From Thamnaconus septentrionalis (lineage: Eukaryota; Chordata; Actinopteri; Tetraodontiformes; Monacanthidae), in NCBI GenBank assembly GCA_009823395.1, contig CM020502.1:16285944-16349943 (forward strand): 64,000 nucleotides of DNA. Reading direction: 5' to 3'. A program made the position numbers and the translations under genes. This document shows positions 11,011 through 23,002 of this stretch, one piece after another (the stretch's first letter is position 1; the number at the start of each line of letters is the position of its first letter). The notes under the pieces were generated by a model that searched no databases, was not told the DNA's origin, and saw only the letters and a list, made by a program, of their open reading frames with translations.

Positions 11011-11566
11011 CCTTTCCACGCTTTGCTACAGCGTGACGTCATTAATAAGAGCAGTAGGTTCAAATGCGCACGGGGGACTGACGAAAGAGGAGGCGGCTGT
11101 TTGCCCGAGTTACATTATCTTGTCTCTTCTGTGTAAAAAAATTGCTTTCAAGCGCTGTTTGAAGCCATATTAAATTAGGTCTAGTGCGCGTTATCAGCAC
11201 AAGTCAGCCTCGCCGCGTGGCGTCCGACCTTATTTGACTGTTTTCCATCCACCGAGCGCCGCAGCACCTCCTACACAGCGGCCGAGAGCCATTACCACAA
11301 CAGCCTTTTTCCCCGGCGCCGCCACTCATCCCCACCGGTTACATTAAGTAGCCAAATTGGTTCTATCGGCCAATTTTCACACCAAGGAAACAACATCACA
11401 GATGAGGTGTTTTCTTTTTTTTATCGTCATTATCATTATTCATAGCCACTGTCGCGCAACACGTGTCATTTACAAATGCGAATGTGTTCAAGGTTTATTA
11501 ATTGCTGCAATGATGCAGACAGAACTTTTAGATACCAAACTGCAGCAGACTGTCGGGTCCGGTACC
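11011..11566. other. Non-coding stretch
   Basis: GC-rich between about 11180 and 11340. No exon or repeat could be supported. Confidence 0.4.
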
Positions 11567-11588
11567 GTGTGTGTGTGTGTGTGTGTGT
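11567..11588. repeat. (GT)11 microsatellite
   Basis: Uninterrupted GT run after 'ggtacc'. Confidence 0.95.
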
Positions 11589-11965
11589 ATGTAGAATGCC
11601 AGCCACAAACTGCCGCATTAGCTTTCAGAAAGGAAAAAAAACCGGTCGGTAAACACATTTATTCAGTCCAGTTTTATTGTGCGTGAAATTATCGTTTCTC
11701 ATTTCCAACAGGAAAATGAAATTTTGCTGCCAGTTATATAGTGGTATCTGTCCAACGCATAAATTTGACTGTGATTTCTCTCCCTTTTTTTGTAGCCCCG
11801 TTGTAAATAATACATCACAATATGGCATGGTTGGTTTTATTTTCTTTATTTCTTTATTTATTTTTCGAAAAACAGACTTCTTCTGTGTTTTTTTTGCATT
11901 ACTGACATGCCATCTAACACACTGAGTATGTCTGTGAAGGTTCTCAGTCATCCAGGTCATCTTAA
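11589..11965. other. Non-coding stretch
   Basis: AT-rich with T-runs near 11786 and 11889. Its right end, 'ggttctcagtcatccaggtc' (11940-11959), is a phrase I associate with a fish repeat that precedes the hairpin at 11966, so the repeat may begin here. Confidence 0.4.
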
Positions 11966-12083
11966 GGTAGAAGGGTTACGTTAGGGCAACTGGACTTGTT
12001 CTTGTGATCTTGAAGACGTTTCAGGCGAAACGTCTTCAAGATCACAAGAACAAGTCCGGTTGCCCTGACTTAACGCTTCTACC
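11966..12083. repeat. Long hairpin: 57-bp arms, 4-bp loop (foldback repeat)
   Basis: Left arm 11966-12022, loop AGGC 12023-12026, right arm 12027-12083. The arms differ at about four of 57 positions, and the inner 30 bp are perfect. The phrase 'cttgaagacgtttc' belongs to a fish interspersed repeat that I know in non-palindromic form, so this looks like a head-to-head inverted duplication of that sequence. An RNA from either strand would form a near-perfect hairpin. Confidence 0.85.
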
Positions 12084-12295
12084 TCAACACACCAAGTGCG
12101 AAAAATAACCAACCAAAGCATTTGAATGGCGCTTTCTCCCCCTCGCCTGAGGTGGCGCTGCATCGAGAATTACAGTAGGAGAAAAAAGGTGAGCAAAGAA
12201 CGGGAAACCTCGCCAGCACAGCCTCAGCTGAAATGTTCACAGGCACAGGAATCCACTGGCCAAAGTGATAAAATGACAAAGTACAGTATGTTTAT
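12084..12295. other. Short non-coding spacer
   Basis: Nothing recognised between the hairpin and the SINE-like fragment. Confidence 0.4.
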
Positions 12296-12368
12296 GGTTG
12301 GATGGCCTCGCAGCCAAAAGGTTGTTGGTTTGATTCCGACCCAAGTTTTGCATGCGGTTTGCATGTTA
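12296..12368 (+). repeat. SINE-like repeat fragment, same family as 161-378
   Basis: 'tggcctcgcagccaaaaggt' followed by 'ttggtttgattccgacc' and 'gtttgcatgtta' follows the order of the fish repeat: 'cctcacagcaagaaggt', a B-box-like 'ggttcgattcc', then 'tttgcatgttc'. Heavily decayed, 5' end missing. Confidence 0.5.
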
Positions 12369-13595
12369 CCTTGAGCCAGGTTTGCTGCAGGATTATCGTT
12401 CTTCTAAAACAGATCAGTTTAATAATAGTAATAAGTAGCAACAGTAAGGGTAGCATTGATCGCAACATAAAGAGCAGATCCCCATATAAGGACTTGACAT
12501 TGCACAGTATCCCCGAACGTGGATCGTTTCAGGGTTTTGTGATTTTTATTTATTTTCCCTTTGACGTCACAGCTGGTAGACGTGAGATCAAGCGGCATTA
12601 CGACTGACGTTCACACTGCGTGCGCTAAGCTTTCCTGCTGCCCGCTGCTATTAAATCTTGGCCTTTAAGTGAAAGGACGGCTTCGAACCCGATCCCATCC
12701 CACTGTCCCTGGGTCACGTTTTGGCTGCCCTGACCCAAATTTCACCCAGGATTTCCCAGGTATGGATGTTGAAATCGTCCATGACAAATGGATCCAGAAA
12801 TAAATTAGGTTGACTAGAATTATAGAATCAATTATATTGTTCAATTAAACTGACTGGGTGCTGCTGCTCAAATGTTACAACCTGGTGTTTGAGCCTTTTT
12901 TTTTTTTTTTTTATTTAATCCCATTTTTCCATGGGATGAAAACGTCTTATATAATAGGGTGCCGGCTTACACAGTCTGTTTTTTAGCCCTGTTATAGAAC
13001 TTGCTAGACGAGGTTAGAATGAGGGCAAGAAAGAAATAATTTGGTTTACAAATTTATCCAATTTCTTTTTTTTTCCCCTCTCTAATGCCAATCTTCTACT
13101 TCTTCTTCTGTCTTCCCCTCAAAGCTAGACTCGATTTCTTCTGGTCTGATGTTAACACAGCCTAAAAACGGTCCTTAAAAATCGTCCCCGCGACGGTTCA
13201 GAGGCGGCGGTTTAAGATGTGTGACGGGGAGCTGGCAGGAAGTGAGGCCGCCTGTCTTTTTAACGGCCCCCTCTTACAAAGAGATCACTGGCGGTTCTAA
13301 CCTTTGTACTCCTAATCAGCCGAGCGTGGCGAGCGCAGGCGGGGAGCGAGAGTGCTCTGCCGCCCGCCGCTCCCGCTGTTGCCATTGGCGATGTAAAACA
13401 GGCTGCCCGCGCACGTCCCGGCTATTGATCCCCGCCGGTGCATCCGGGAGTGAAAAAAATAAATAAGCCCTGACCATGTGATGATGATTGCGCCGCGACT
13501 GCGTTCATTCAGTCATGAGGTGACGAAAGGGAAGAGCTGATTCTGTCATCAGAGTCACACAGCAACAGATCAATATGGGGCTTTTTTTCTCTCTC
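12369..13595. other. Non-coding stretch
   Basis: T-run at about 12898-12912. GC-richer patch at 13180-13450. No exon or repeat recognised. Confidence 0.4.
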
Positions 13596-14225
13596 CAGTG
13601 GTGGGAAGTAACAAAGTACACATACTTCATTACTGTACTTAAGTAGATTTTTCAGGTATCTGTACGTTGCTTGAGTATTTATTTTGACGACTTTTTGCTT
13701 TCACTCCCTACTTTTGTACACAAGTATTTGTACTTTGTACTTATTTGATTTGAAAAAAACATGCTCGCTACTTTTGTGTTTTAAAAGAGCTTAAAAGATA
13801 CAAATTCTGTTGAAAGTAATTCACTTATTGTTACAGTTTTTGTTGCTTGAGGTGGAGGTGTTACTACTACGCTGTTGTGTCGTTAAATATAAAAGTGGGT
13901 CATATTTTATGAGATTGATTTTAGATTTGCACCGATATCACTTTTTTTTTTACATAACTAGTACTTGCATTTCAGTACTCACTGAGTACTCAATAACACC
14001 ATTACACATTGTAGAATTACTTTGATCTTTTTTCCCCACAGGTGTTCTGTTATTTGAACATCTCTCAGCAAGTTTTTCTCAAACATGGAGCAACTGTCAC
14101 AAGTTTCACCGCAGTACAAACACAAATGTAGTCAAATATTGTCACATATACGCATTGTCAACTGGTATCGTTGTTGTGGTATCAGCTTGTATTTCATGAG
14201 TACTTTTACTGCGGTAATTTTGCTC
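13596..14225 (+). mobile_element. hAT-type repeat beginning CAGTGGTGGGAAGTAAC (right end decayed)
   Basis: The left end CAGTGGTGGGAAGTAAC and the following run of 'tactt', 'gtactt', 'aagta' words are characteristic of a fish hAT family that consists of many short 'ACTTAAGTA'-like words. Similar words continue to about 14209 ('catgagtacttttact'). I could not place the right end or an 8-bp duplication, so the end coordinate is approximate. The element at 45503-46141 is a relative with both ends intact. Confidence 0.6.
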
Positions 14226-15077
14226 TCAAGTCAAACTCCGGGAAAGCGACGCTTCACGATCAAGCGCTCAAAGCGCAGGAGGTGTTTTTATTCCGAGGCA
14301 AATAAGAGACTCATTGCCCTGGTAATCGCTCTTCAGTGTTTGGCGCATCCTGTGCGAGATGGACGTGAAATAAGGACGAGCAGCTGCCGACCATCAAAAG
14401 CCATCAGTCGAATGGCGGAGGAGGCCAAAAGAAAAAGGACAGTAGAAGAAGGACAGTGGATCTTGGCTGGCCCCTTTTCGTTTTCCCGCGGTCCTCCGTC
14501 AGTTCAGTCAGCTGTGATTTCCATATCAATATTTGAGTGACACTGAATAATTTAGAGGCGTGCGGTGACACAACGGGGATGCAAAGGCTTGACTGGCGCC
14601 CCATCACCGCTCCTCATTGTTTGCGCGTAGGTTTTTGCCGCTCGCATTAAGAATACATATACACACACACACATATAGATGCATGCGTGAGTCAACAGAC
14701 GGAAAATTGAAAAAGGCAACCACGTGTGTGGAAGTCCAAGTCGTTGGAGACGAGCGCCGGCTCTGCTAATATTTGAACCAATCGTTCACCAGTGAAGGCG
14801 CCAACGCAACTCGTTTTCCATCAAACGCGTGGCAGTTTTGTTCCCTCAATGAGGATGGAAAACCTACTGTATGTGCAATTTGGTCTCTTTCTGTCTTTAT
14901 TTATTTAGCCAGAGGATATTACAAGTGCTCTGTTCCAAGGTTGAAATACAGATGTCATTAACGCAACCCAAGCAATAAAATAACCGCTCATGTAACAGGA
15001 GTTGCAAAGTTCTGCCTATTCCACTGTCAAATTTAAATACACTGTTTAAATGACCTCAAGTACCTTTTGAAGACTGA
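14226..15077. other. Non-coding stretch
   Basis: Short CA-type tract at about 14659-14673. The frame at 14085-14540 begins inside the hAT repeat and has no domain. Confidence 0.4.
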
Positions 15078-15235
15078 AGGTCTTTACACACCAGGCAAAA
15101 CAGGCTAAACGACGCAAATAAACGATGCGAAAATGCAAGTTTTCCTGTACACACCTAGCGCGAGGCGAATATGCGTATAAAATTCGCTAAGCGAATAAAG
15201 TTCGCCGCTCTTTCTTTCGCGCCGAAGGAGAAACA

Positions 15236-15517
15236 ATGGAGTCGACTACATCCTCAAGTCATGATGTCATGGTGATGGTTGAATTAAAAAAAAAAAAAAA
15301 GAATAGAAGTCTTTGTGTTCACCCAGTATTGTTCTTGAGAGAGGAGATGGGTGAGTTTAAGCTCAAATTTTACCCAGTGAAATTTGGCGAGTACTTTAGA
15401 ATGTCCGTCTGACAATTTGAAGGAACTGCTCCGTCAACTGGCTCCACCTTTGCAGAGGGAGAGAACAAATTACCGAGAGCCGATTGATCCGGAACAGCGG
15501 CTAGCTACATGTCTGAG
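15236..15517 (+). pseudogene. PIF/Harbinger (HARBI1-like) transposase, first exon, broken
   Basis: The ATG at 15236 opens 58 codons to a TGA at 15410-15412. After a basic stretch produced by a 15-base A-run come the words CVHPV, REEMGEF, then KFGEYFRMS. Downstream, in a frame shifted by one base, the reading continues ELLRQLAPPLQ, TNYREPIDPEQRLATCLR. This order (basic segment, W/C-VHP, GEF, YFRMS, F-x-x-L-L, R-x-P-I-x-P-x-x-R-L-A-x-x-L-R) is the N-terminal region of PIF/Harbinger DDE transposases, which cut and rejoin the element at 3-bp targets. The last codons run into AG|GTAAGG at 15518, a good splice donor, so this was probably an exon end. The DDE catalytic part is absent. One stop and one 1-base insertion make it a pseudogene. 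Confidence in the family is high, in the exact start moderate. Confidence 0.8.
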
Positions 15518-15541
15518 GTAAGGTATTAATATAAGGCTAAT

Positions 15542-15644
15542 GGGCTCTCGTTAATTTGTTCTCTCCCTCTGCAAACGTGGAGCCAGTTGACGGAACAGTC
15601 CTTCAAACTGTCTGACGGACATTCTAAAGTACTGGTGAAATTTC
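15542..15644 (-). pseudogene. Second, inverted copy of the Harbinger transposase exon segment
   Basis: Read on the minus strand this gives KFHQYFRMSVRQFEGLFRQ then LAPRLQRERTN, a stop (TAA), and REPI. It is a mirror of 15377-15482 at about 90 per cent by eye, with a 59-bp gap between the arms. It lacks the stop seen after YFRMSV in the plus copy but has its own stop after RERTN, so the copies have decayed independently. Upstream on the minus strand the sequence differs from the plus copy; a 'tttttttgcag' immediately before this segment could be a splice acceptor, in which case the duplicate would belong to a different exon arrangement. Confidence 0.75.
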
Positions 15645-16020
15645 CTTTCCTTTTTGCCTCTGCAAAAAAATAACAGCCGCTTGCTTTGACTTCAACAATT
15701 ATTTGCCTTTCAAATTTGCTCCTGTTGTGTAAGGACCTATACACGTAGCCAATCATGAAATATCCCTTGTTTTTGCTGTGGAAAGCTAATGTGTATATAT
15801 AGTCATAAGCAAGACTTGCTTCAGCCATTTTTATTATTATTAAAACAGGTTACAGACATGCATCGGCCAAAGCAATACACTTTACACTTCCTTCTACCGA
15901 TTTGCTGCTTTGATATCTGATTCAAAAAGTCATAAGTCACAAAATAACAAAGTTTCCGTTCACACTGACATTGAGGCAGGTTTTTCAGGGAAAATGCCAC
16001 GCTGTTAATATTCCCTGTCA

Positions 16021-18340
16021 CAAGCTAGTGGAAAGTGGGGCGCTACTGACAGCTCATACTATACAGCAAAATACCTAGTGTTCAGAACATTAGCATGTGA
16101 CCATTAAAGCTTATCGAATAAAGTGCTTTTTTTTTTTTAAAAAAAAAGACAGTGATTTTTTTTTTTAAATGCAGCACACAGCAGTATCAGTGTTTGAGTC
16201 GAGGATAATGTAATATGGAGTGTAATGTCTGGCTGGGCTGGCCGAGGTCACCATGTGATGTTTTTTTTTTCATCTTAAAGGGAGCGTGCAGTTGCTCTTT
16301 GCATTCCACTCAGCCTCTGTTGACCCAGAGACTTTGCACCCCCCCCCCCCCCGTCTCTGTGACAGATCAGCCATTTATCAGCTCTCTATCTTGTGACCGG
16401 TGGCTGCTGTCACTGCCTTCCTGCCTCGGAGTTGCCAGGAGACTGTTGCTCCTCTCCAGCCACTCCAGGTACAAGGACAAAGAAAGGGGTTGATGCGTTA
16501 ATCTGCTCTGGTGTATGGTGACGGCACTGGGATGTTGCTGTGTAAAGAGAGCAGGAGGCACAAGGCAGAACGCCGTTTACGTTGTGGTCCTGCATTTTGC
16601 GCACGTTTTCTCGTCACAAATTCCGAATAGTACTGCACCGCACCGCACTTGCACCTGTATTTTATGACGGCGTTCATTTTAATTTGAAGCCCACAAGGTG
16701 CTGAAGAGCTTCCATGGACAACGTTAATAATACTTCTTTATTGACTGACTCAAGATCCAGATATAAAAGACACACATTGAATACCGACGACCATAAAAGA
16801 TGACACGTGGATACACACGTGTCTTCAATGATTACAATACATCCCAATGATGGTTGCAATAGGCTGGAGAAATATATTCTATCACTGTTGGTAGGATCAG
16901 TAAAAGACACGATAATCCAATTCCTAGACTGAACCAGCTGACACCTCTAAATCTACACATAACATATTTTGATATGAATACTTTCTGATCACTAGTTCTT
17001 GCATTCACTGGCTTATTCTTTTCTACCGGTTGCCAGTTTTCCACAGCTGCACACCCTGAATCGCACAAAGCAATGTTTTATTGCATTTTATTCAAGCTAG
17101 CAAAAATAATGCTACAACGATTAGAGTTAGCAAATGCTAGCTTACCTTTCCAGCAGAAAAGGGATGACTTTGGCTTTTCGATCCTGTTTCATCCTTCAGT
17201 TCAGACCAGCCAATATTCACCTGGGCCTCGCCCCAGTGTGCCCTTTTGCAACAGTTAATTTAAAACCTGGTAATCCTGAAAAACACACTGAGAACGTCAT
17301 ATCAATGCAAACCTTCATCATGAAGCAATATTTCTATATGTGTGCTTGTCCAATTATTGTCTCCATCACCTTTATATTAAATCACATTTTAATGAAACAG
17401 CAATTGTGTTGTCATGCACAGTGCTGCTTTTGTAACCGCAAGCAAAAGGGTGACAATATTTTTTAACATTGCAAGTTTTACTCCTGGCAGCTACAGATTG
17501 CAAACCATTCATACGTGTCAGTGCAGTCCAATGTCATTTGTTTGGGTGCAAAACATGCAAAAATCTGCTCATTGTGTATGATATAGCAGATCCAGCAAAC
17601 CTCGAGAAAGCACACATTCAGTTTTGCAGCAAAATCCAAGCTGCAACTAGATACACAGATAGAAAAATGACGCTTTCATATGCTAAATACATTATTCACT
17701 TTGATGCAATGAAACAATTATGCCTGAGGAAATGTAAATGCACTGTGCTTAGTCACATGTAAATAACAATTTGATGATTCAGCTGTTAAATGGACTGTGT
17801 GCAGGTGGAATGTCACAAAGTGACTATTTAGAAAATTTCATTTTTTTTAATTGAACCATTATTTGATCTGAAGTGATGCCAGTGAGATAAAAAAAAAATA
17901 AAAATCCCTTTCATAAGACCGTCAACCCACACAGTTTTGTTGCACCTGTTGCTGCATTCGGTTTTATTCAGAGCGACAACATTGTTGAAAATCCTCCTAA
18001 TCATGCAAGTCTGTCGACGGTCGCGCTGACTTTCGTTAAAGTGAAATAATAAAGACGACGTTGCTGCAAGTACATCTACGGTAGAGATCAATAGTCGGGT
18101 GAGTACCTGTTTGACAGACAATCAATTAGTCTGGCTGCTCTCGGCTTTCGTTTTTTTTTTTTTTTTTCTCCTGTGGCGCTAACAGAAATGAGGAACTCCT
18201 GGCTGCCGGGAGGTTGCCGAGGAGAACATGAGCAAATTGATTGTGCGGAATTGTGGCAGTCGACCACTGCGACAATAGCCTCTCACTCACCGTCTTCTTG
18301 GAGGTGGCTTTTGTGTCTGTGTTCCACCTCAGCCTGGTGT
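16021..18340. other. Non-coding stretch
   Basis: Contains T- and A-runs at 16129-16148 and 16158-16167, a C-run at about 16340-16352 and a T-run at about 18151-18167. Frames at 17134-17466 and 17469-17762 show no domain. No repeat with definable ends. Confidence 0.4.
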
Positions 18341-18475
18341 AAATAGGCTCGGCCCCACCAATAAGGCTCGGCCCCACCAATAAGGCTCGGCCCACCAATA
18401 AAGGCTCAGCCCCGCCAATAAGGCTCGACCCCCCCAAATAAAGCTCGGCCGCACCAATAGGCCTCGCACCCACAA
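18341..18475. repeat. Minisatellite, about 19-bp unit, 7 units
   Basis: Units read approximately 'aataaggctcggccccacc', with unit lengths of 18-20 bp and increasing divergence toward the 3' end ('aaataaagctcggccgcacc', 'aataggcctcgcacccac'). The minus-strand frame gives a repeated GGAEP/GPSLI peptide that is a by-product of the array. Confidence 0.9.
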
Positions 18476-21103
18476 ATATTCTGCCTTGGCAGGAGCGATG
18501 CCTTTGTTTGAGTCAATGCTGGTATGCTGGGATGGGTGTAATATTCTTGTTATGTCTGAGACAAACTGCGACTGGGTGTCATGTCAAACAAATCAGGTTC
18601 ACGTTTATTCATTTGTGTTTGTTTTGCCTCACTCATGACTTCCTATTTTATTTTGAAATCCACCCCCTCATCTCCATGTCGGACAATTTGCACTTTCCCC
18701 TCTGTGCTTCCCAACTGTCTGATTGCCTTGGCCCACCCTTATTGTTTCCACGTGTTCCCCGTTACCTCATCTCTCTGCCTGTGTGTATATTTATCTACAA
18801 TATATATCGATCTATATATAGACTGTTCCCCTTTATCCTCTGCCAGTTTGTCTTGCCCTCCATGAGGACCAGCCTTTGCTTACTGTCTAGATTGTTCCTC
18901 AAGTCTGGCTTTGCTGTTACTTTGATACTTTGTCTACTTAACTTTCTCAGTTGCCCTGGAGTACTAGTGTTGTTTTCGTACTTTCCTCGACAGAGTTTGA
19001 CAGATTTGTTTGTTCATAGTCTTTTAATTTCCTTCCTTACGAGCAATTTTCTATTTTAATTGTGGTTGGACTATTGTCCCCTTTGAGTCTTTGTTTGTTG
19101 GTTGTTTGTTTGTTTGAACTTTGGTATGAAAGAACTGAAGGTGGATTTCGCCGTGTCTCAGACATGCAATGAGGACGTTAGCTGGTGTTTTTTGATGAAC
19201 TGATTACCACTGACTTACTTACTGACTTCCAATATGGCGGTGTGGCCACTCTCGGTACTGCAGCCACAAATCCCATGCGGCCCAGAAGGCATTTTTTACC
19301 ATTTGCCACCGTACAAAAATAAATGCCTGTAAAATGGTGAACAAGAGTGCATCTCCTGAAATCCTCTGTCCTTTCTTCTGATGCTTTTATTTCCCTCTGC
19401 CTCTTTCAGTACACACATAGCACCGTCCTGTGATGACAGCCTTGTTAGTTTATTTCAAATGACTTGATGGAAACCACAGGGCTTTCGACAATCTTTTTTC
19501 CAATGGAAAGTCGAACAACTTACTAACATTTTGTACTTTTGTACCTTTCAAAATAACATTTTCAAGCACATTTGATATGTGCCTATTACAGCAGAGAGGA
19601 GCTTTCATTGTTGCCGCCCCGGCTATGGCCCAAAGCTTATATAGCATTCCATAAAGAATGTACCGAGAGCGGCTCCTCTGTTGATTGTGTGCGGTGGATT
19701 AGAAAAGGCTTCACGCTGAGTCCCTTTTAGCCTTCAGAATATGCTCAGAGAATTTCGATTTGTTTTTTGATTGTAACCCAGGTTGCACGGAGCCTTTTGG
19801 GCGCAGCGAGTTCCTGCGGCACTCTTCAGATTTCTGAACATAGCATCTTCACCGAGGTCGCCATCAGCTTACTCATAGGGGTTCATAGACACTGCTCAAG
19901 GCTCTTTTTGTTATTGATAGTGGCATCACAGTTGTTGTCATATACGCGTAGATATATACCATGGGTGGCAACTTTAATTCTGCTTAGTTTATTTGATAAC
20001 GGCAGCGTACTTAAAGTTAAAAAAAAAAAAATTATGTTGTCAAATCATTCCGTCAATTTATTCATTACAGGTTCAGTCCTGTATTATGTAGAAAGTTGGT
20101 GATGTCAAAGTCCTATTGAGAGACAAAGTGGCTATCATTGACTTAACGTGATGTGTGGAAATGTGCTGCTTTCACAGTGCTAATTGCAGCTGTGATACCA
20201 ATTTTTACTTATATTTACTTGAGCTGTATGAAAAAAGAAGCTTTATATATATCAAGAGTCCAGTTTTATGCAGAATTGTTTTCTAGAATAATGCATTCCA
20301 TTCCCAGAATAGCGAATCCTTGGCTTCCTTAATCCACCTTTCAGAAAGCCATGGTGCTTGTGGCAGAATTCCAGTCTGATTTCGGTATCAAACTTAAATC
20401 AAGAACCAAATGTTGACCTTGAAAATTTGGCTAAAAATTGGCCGGTAAACAGGATCAGGCCAAAACTCAAGATATGTCGATGGTAAAGCCAGTTTCACCT
20501 TGACTGGATTCTAAGAGAAAACACAATGAAGCCTGAGCAATACCTCATCCCATTTTTTTTCCTTTCAGTCAGCACCTATGTGCTGTTATATTGTGCAAAC
20601 ATGATGGGGACGGATATGATGCTGCCCCCACTACCCCCACTCCACCCGCACCCCTCCCTCCCCTTTGATTTTCCCTCTCATTTGTCTGCCTTGTCAATCT
20701 GAACCTCCCCGGGCGCCGCTTCGGAAGCATCCAAGCTCATTGTTTCGTCGCACCAACAATTTCTTTCTTCTGTGGCCTCTGGATACACGAACCAGCCCTC
20801 ATTTGGCGCTGCACACACACATGCGCGTCCTTGGAGCGAGGGATGAACAACGGGAAATCTAGGGAAAGGGGAAAAATGCCGAGAGACGGGAGTGTGTGTG
20901 TGTGTGTGGGGGGGGGGGCAGTAAGGCAGACAAATGACTTTAGGCCATGTTTCCAATCTAATCCTCTGTTTGTCTTACATGATCTCCACTCTTAAAGGGC
21001 CTGACATCAAATTCAATAAGAAGATCTCAGGCTGGCGTAGCACAGAGCTCATTGGCTTTCACTCCCTGTTCTCTCCGTCTCCGCCGCTCCATCCCGTCTC
21101 ACC
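18476..21103. other. Non-coding stretch with pyrimidine-rich segment
   Basis: The stretch from about 18600 to 19100 is strongly C/T-rich and contains 'gttacctcatctctctgcct' and 'ccagtttgtcttgccctcc', phrases like those at the ends of fish retroelements, but no end or poly-A tail can be fixed. The 183-codon frame at 18508-19059 is low-complexity. A short GT run lies at 20891-20908, followed by a G-run to about 20918. Confidence 0.4.
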
Positions 21104-21130
21104 CTCTCTCTCTCTCTCTCTCTCTCTCTC
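21104..21130. repeat. (CT)n microsatellite
   Basis: About 13 CT units. Confidence 0.95.
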
Positions 21131-22978
21131 GCTCTGTCTGTCTAGGTGCACAGCTCAATACTTGACGTTCTTTTCTTTTCTTTTTTCACCCCTCTTGGAG
21201 GTCGCGGCGACGGAGGGCCCCGCTCTCATCCGATTTTAAAGGGCAGACATCATCTGAGCCCGCCGCACGCAAAAGCTACCGTGAACACAAAAAAAGCCCA
21301 CCTGACGCCGCTCTCTTCTGATCTGAACATCTCTTGATTTCCATTCCAATAGGATTTCTTCCCTCTGCTCGATTTGTGCAGGCGTTTGCGTGTATTGTTT
21401 CCCTCTCCCGCCCATTCACATCCTCCAACCATTCCCACCTGTCAAATGACTGCGTAAGTGCGGGAGATGAGGGAAGAGATTGGCAATGAGAAGGAGGCAA
21501 AAGGTGGGAACGGTAAAAGTTGTCGAAGCACAAGGCAGGTAAACATCCCGGTGCGCCCAAACGCGCTTTCAACACCGCCTGCGATGGCAAGGCGATGGAT
21601 TTTCCGACGTTTTCTTCTCTTGCCGCGTCTGCAGCGGATCGATGAGCCCGAAGGGGAAAAGCTCCCGCTCCAGAGCGGCTCCCGCTCGTGAAGCAAATCT
21701 TAATTTTCTTACCAGTGAAAGACATCTGACCCCATCTCTCTGCATTGTTCCTGCTCCTTGACCTTTGGCCCCTTGGAACGCAGTTAGCAGGGCTTGGTGG
21801 TCGAAGTCCAGCTCAGGGAAGATGATGCGTTCAGTGCCTGTCCGTCCATGCCCCTGGTCATGTGACTCGTCCATCAGTCACTGTTTCATGCACTTTGTTA
21901 CAGAATCAGATTATTAATAACTTTATGTGTGTGTGTGTGTGTATCCTCTAAACTTCTTGGTTTTCATACTGGCACTTGGTGTGAAGGCCAAAACTAAAGG
22001 CCTGAGCTGCTGATTTATTTCACATATGAATTATTTACTTGAAGTCGGACTTGCAGACCTGCAGCTATAGACGTGTCAAATCTTTTCCCCGGGCGTGCAA
22101 AGCGAATCAGAGTCACCGTGGGTGAAAAGTGGAACGTACTTTTGTCAAAGTCGGAGGTTTTAAACAGTCAGAGGTTCTGCTGAGACACAGATCGACAGGG
22201 ACGGGGTACAAAGAGGGTCTGCTGACCCCGATTGACTGGCCTGTGGAATATCGGTGGCATTTATGGTAAGTTTTGATTAGTTTTTTGTGCACATCAATAT
22301 CACATCTGGATTTCAAATACTGCATACAGCCTTATCAATTTGGATGAACAGGATTTTCCAGTGGGGAAAAGCCATTTATATTCATTAAATTGGTTTGTGA
22401 CACCTGCTGAGTGCCAGTATGGGCACAGCCTCAGGCAGGTGATGCCCGAGCAGAATGACATGATGGTCGCATCCACAACAGCATCTTAATTCTTTGGTGA
22501 AGGAGAAACTCATTTTGTCTTTTTTTGCTGCAGGGCTCTGTTGGCATTGAACGGCGATAAATCCACCATTTTTGAATACTAAGACTTTAAAATTGCCACG
22601 GATCGTGTTGGAAACAGTAAACACGAGACTACCATGTGCAAACAATGCAGTAATTAGATTCCAGGATGCCAATATCCACCATCTGTTTGTGGATATGAAT
22701 TACAAGATCTTTCTGCGTGCCGGTTAAACTCAAATTCTGAACCTGATCAAACCAAATCAAAATTTAAAAAAAAAAAAAAAATAAAAATCCTTGCCTTGTA
22801 CATTTATTTACTGCTTTAAACTAGACCTGGCTCTGCATATGTAAAAATGCACTTGGTACGAGGGACAGCAAATGTTCATTCTCTTTCTAAATTCAACTGA
22901 GGTTCATCCCTCATACATCATTTATCTGTCTCCACACTCCATTTTGAGGATGAAGGGATTAAAGCATTGCTGGCCCAG
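21131..22978. other. Non-coding stretch with small GT run
   Basis: A (GT)8 run lies at 21926-21942 and an A-run at about 22766-22781. GC-rich near 21180-21700 but with no splice-flanked ORF. Nothing else recognised. Confidence 0.4.
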
Positions 22979-23002
22979 TGTGTGTGTGTGTGTGTGTGTG
23001 TG
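22979..23002. repeat. (TG)12 microsatellite
   Basis: Uninterrupted TG run after 'ctggcccag'. Confidence 0.95.

Larger units (their letters stand above)
15078..16020. mobile_element. Decayed PIF/Harbinger element region with inverted duplicated transposase exon
   Basis: The left part (15078-15235) starts 'gaaggtctttacacacca' and is rich in 'cgcgaat'-like words, as expected of a 5' untranslated region with subterminal repeats. It is followed by a HARBI1-like transposase start (15236-15517) and, on the other strand, a second copy of the same exon segment (15542-15644). The right limit is arbitrary: no matching terminal repeat was found before the unique sequence around 16020. Confidence 0.55.

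Noticed and set aside
12320..12340. B-box-like motif considered as a tRNA gene
   Set aside because: No A-box at the right distance and no cloverleaf; it belongs to the SINE-like repeat.
18508..19059. 183-codon plus-strand hydrophobic frame resembling a membrane protein
   Set aside because: Hydrophobicity comes from pyrimidine-rich DNA; no conserved motif.
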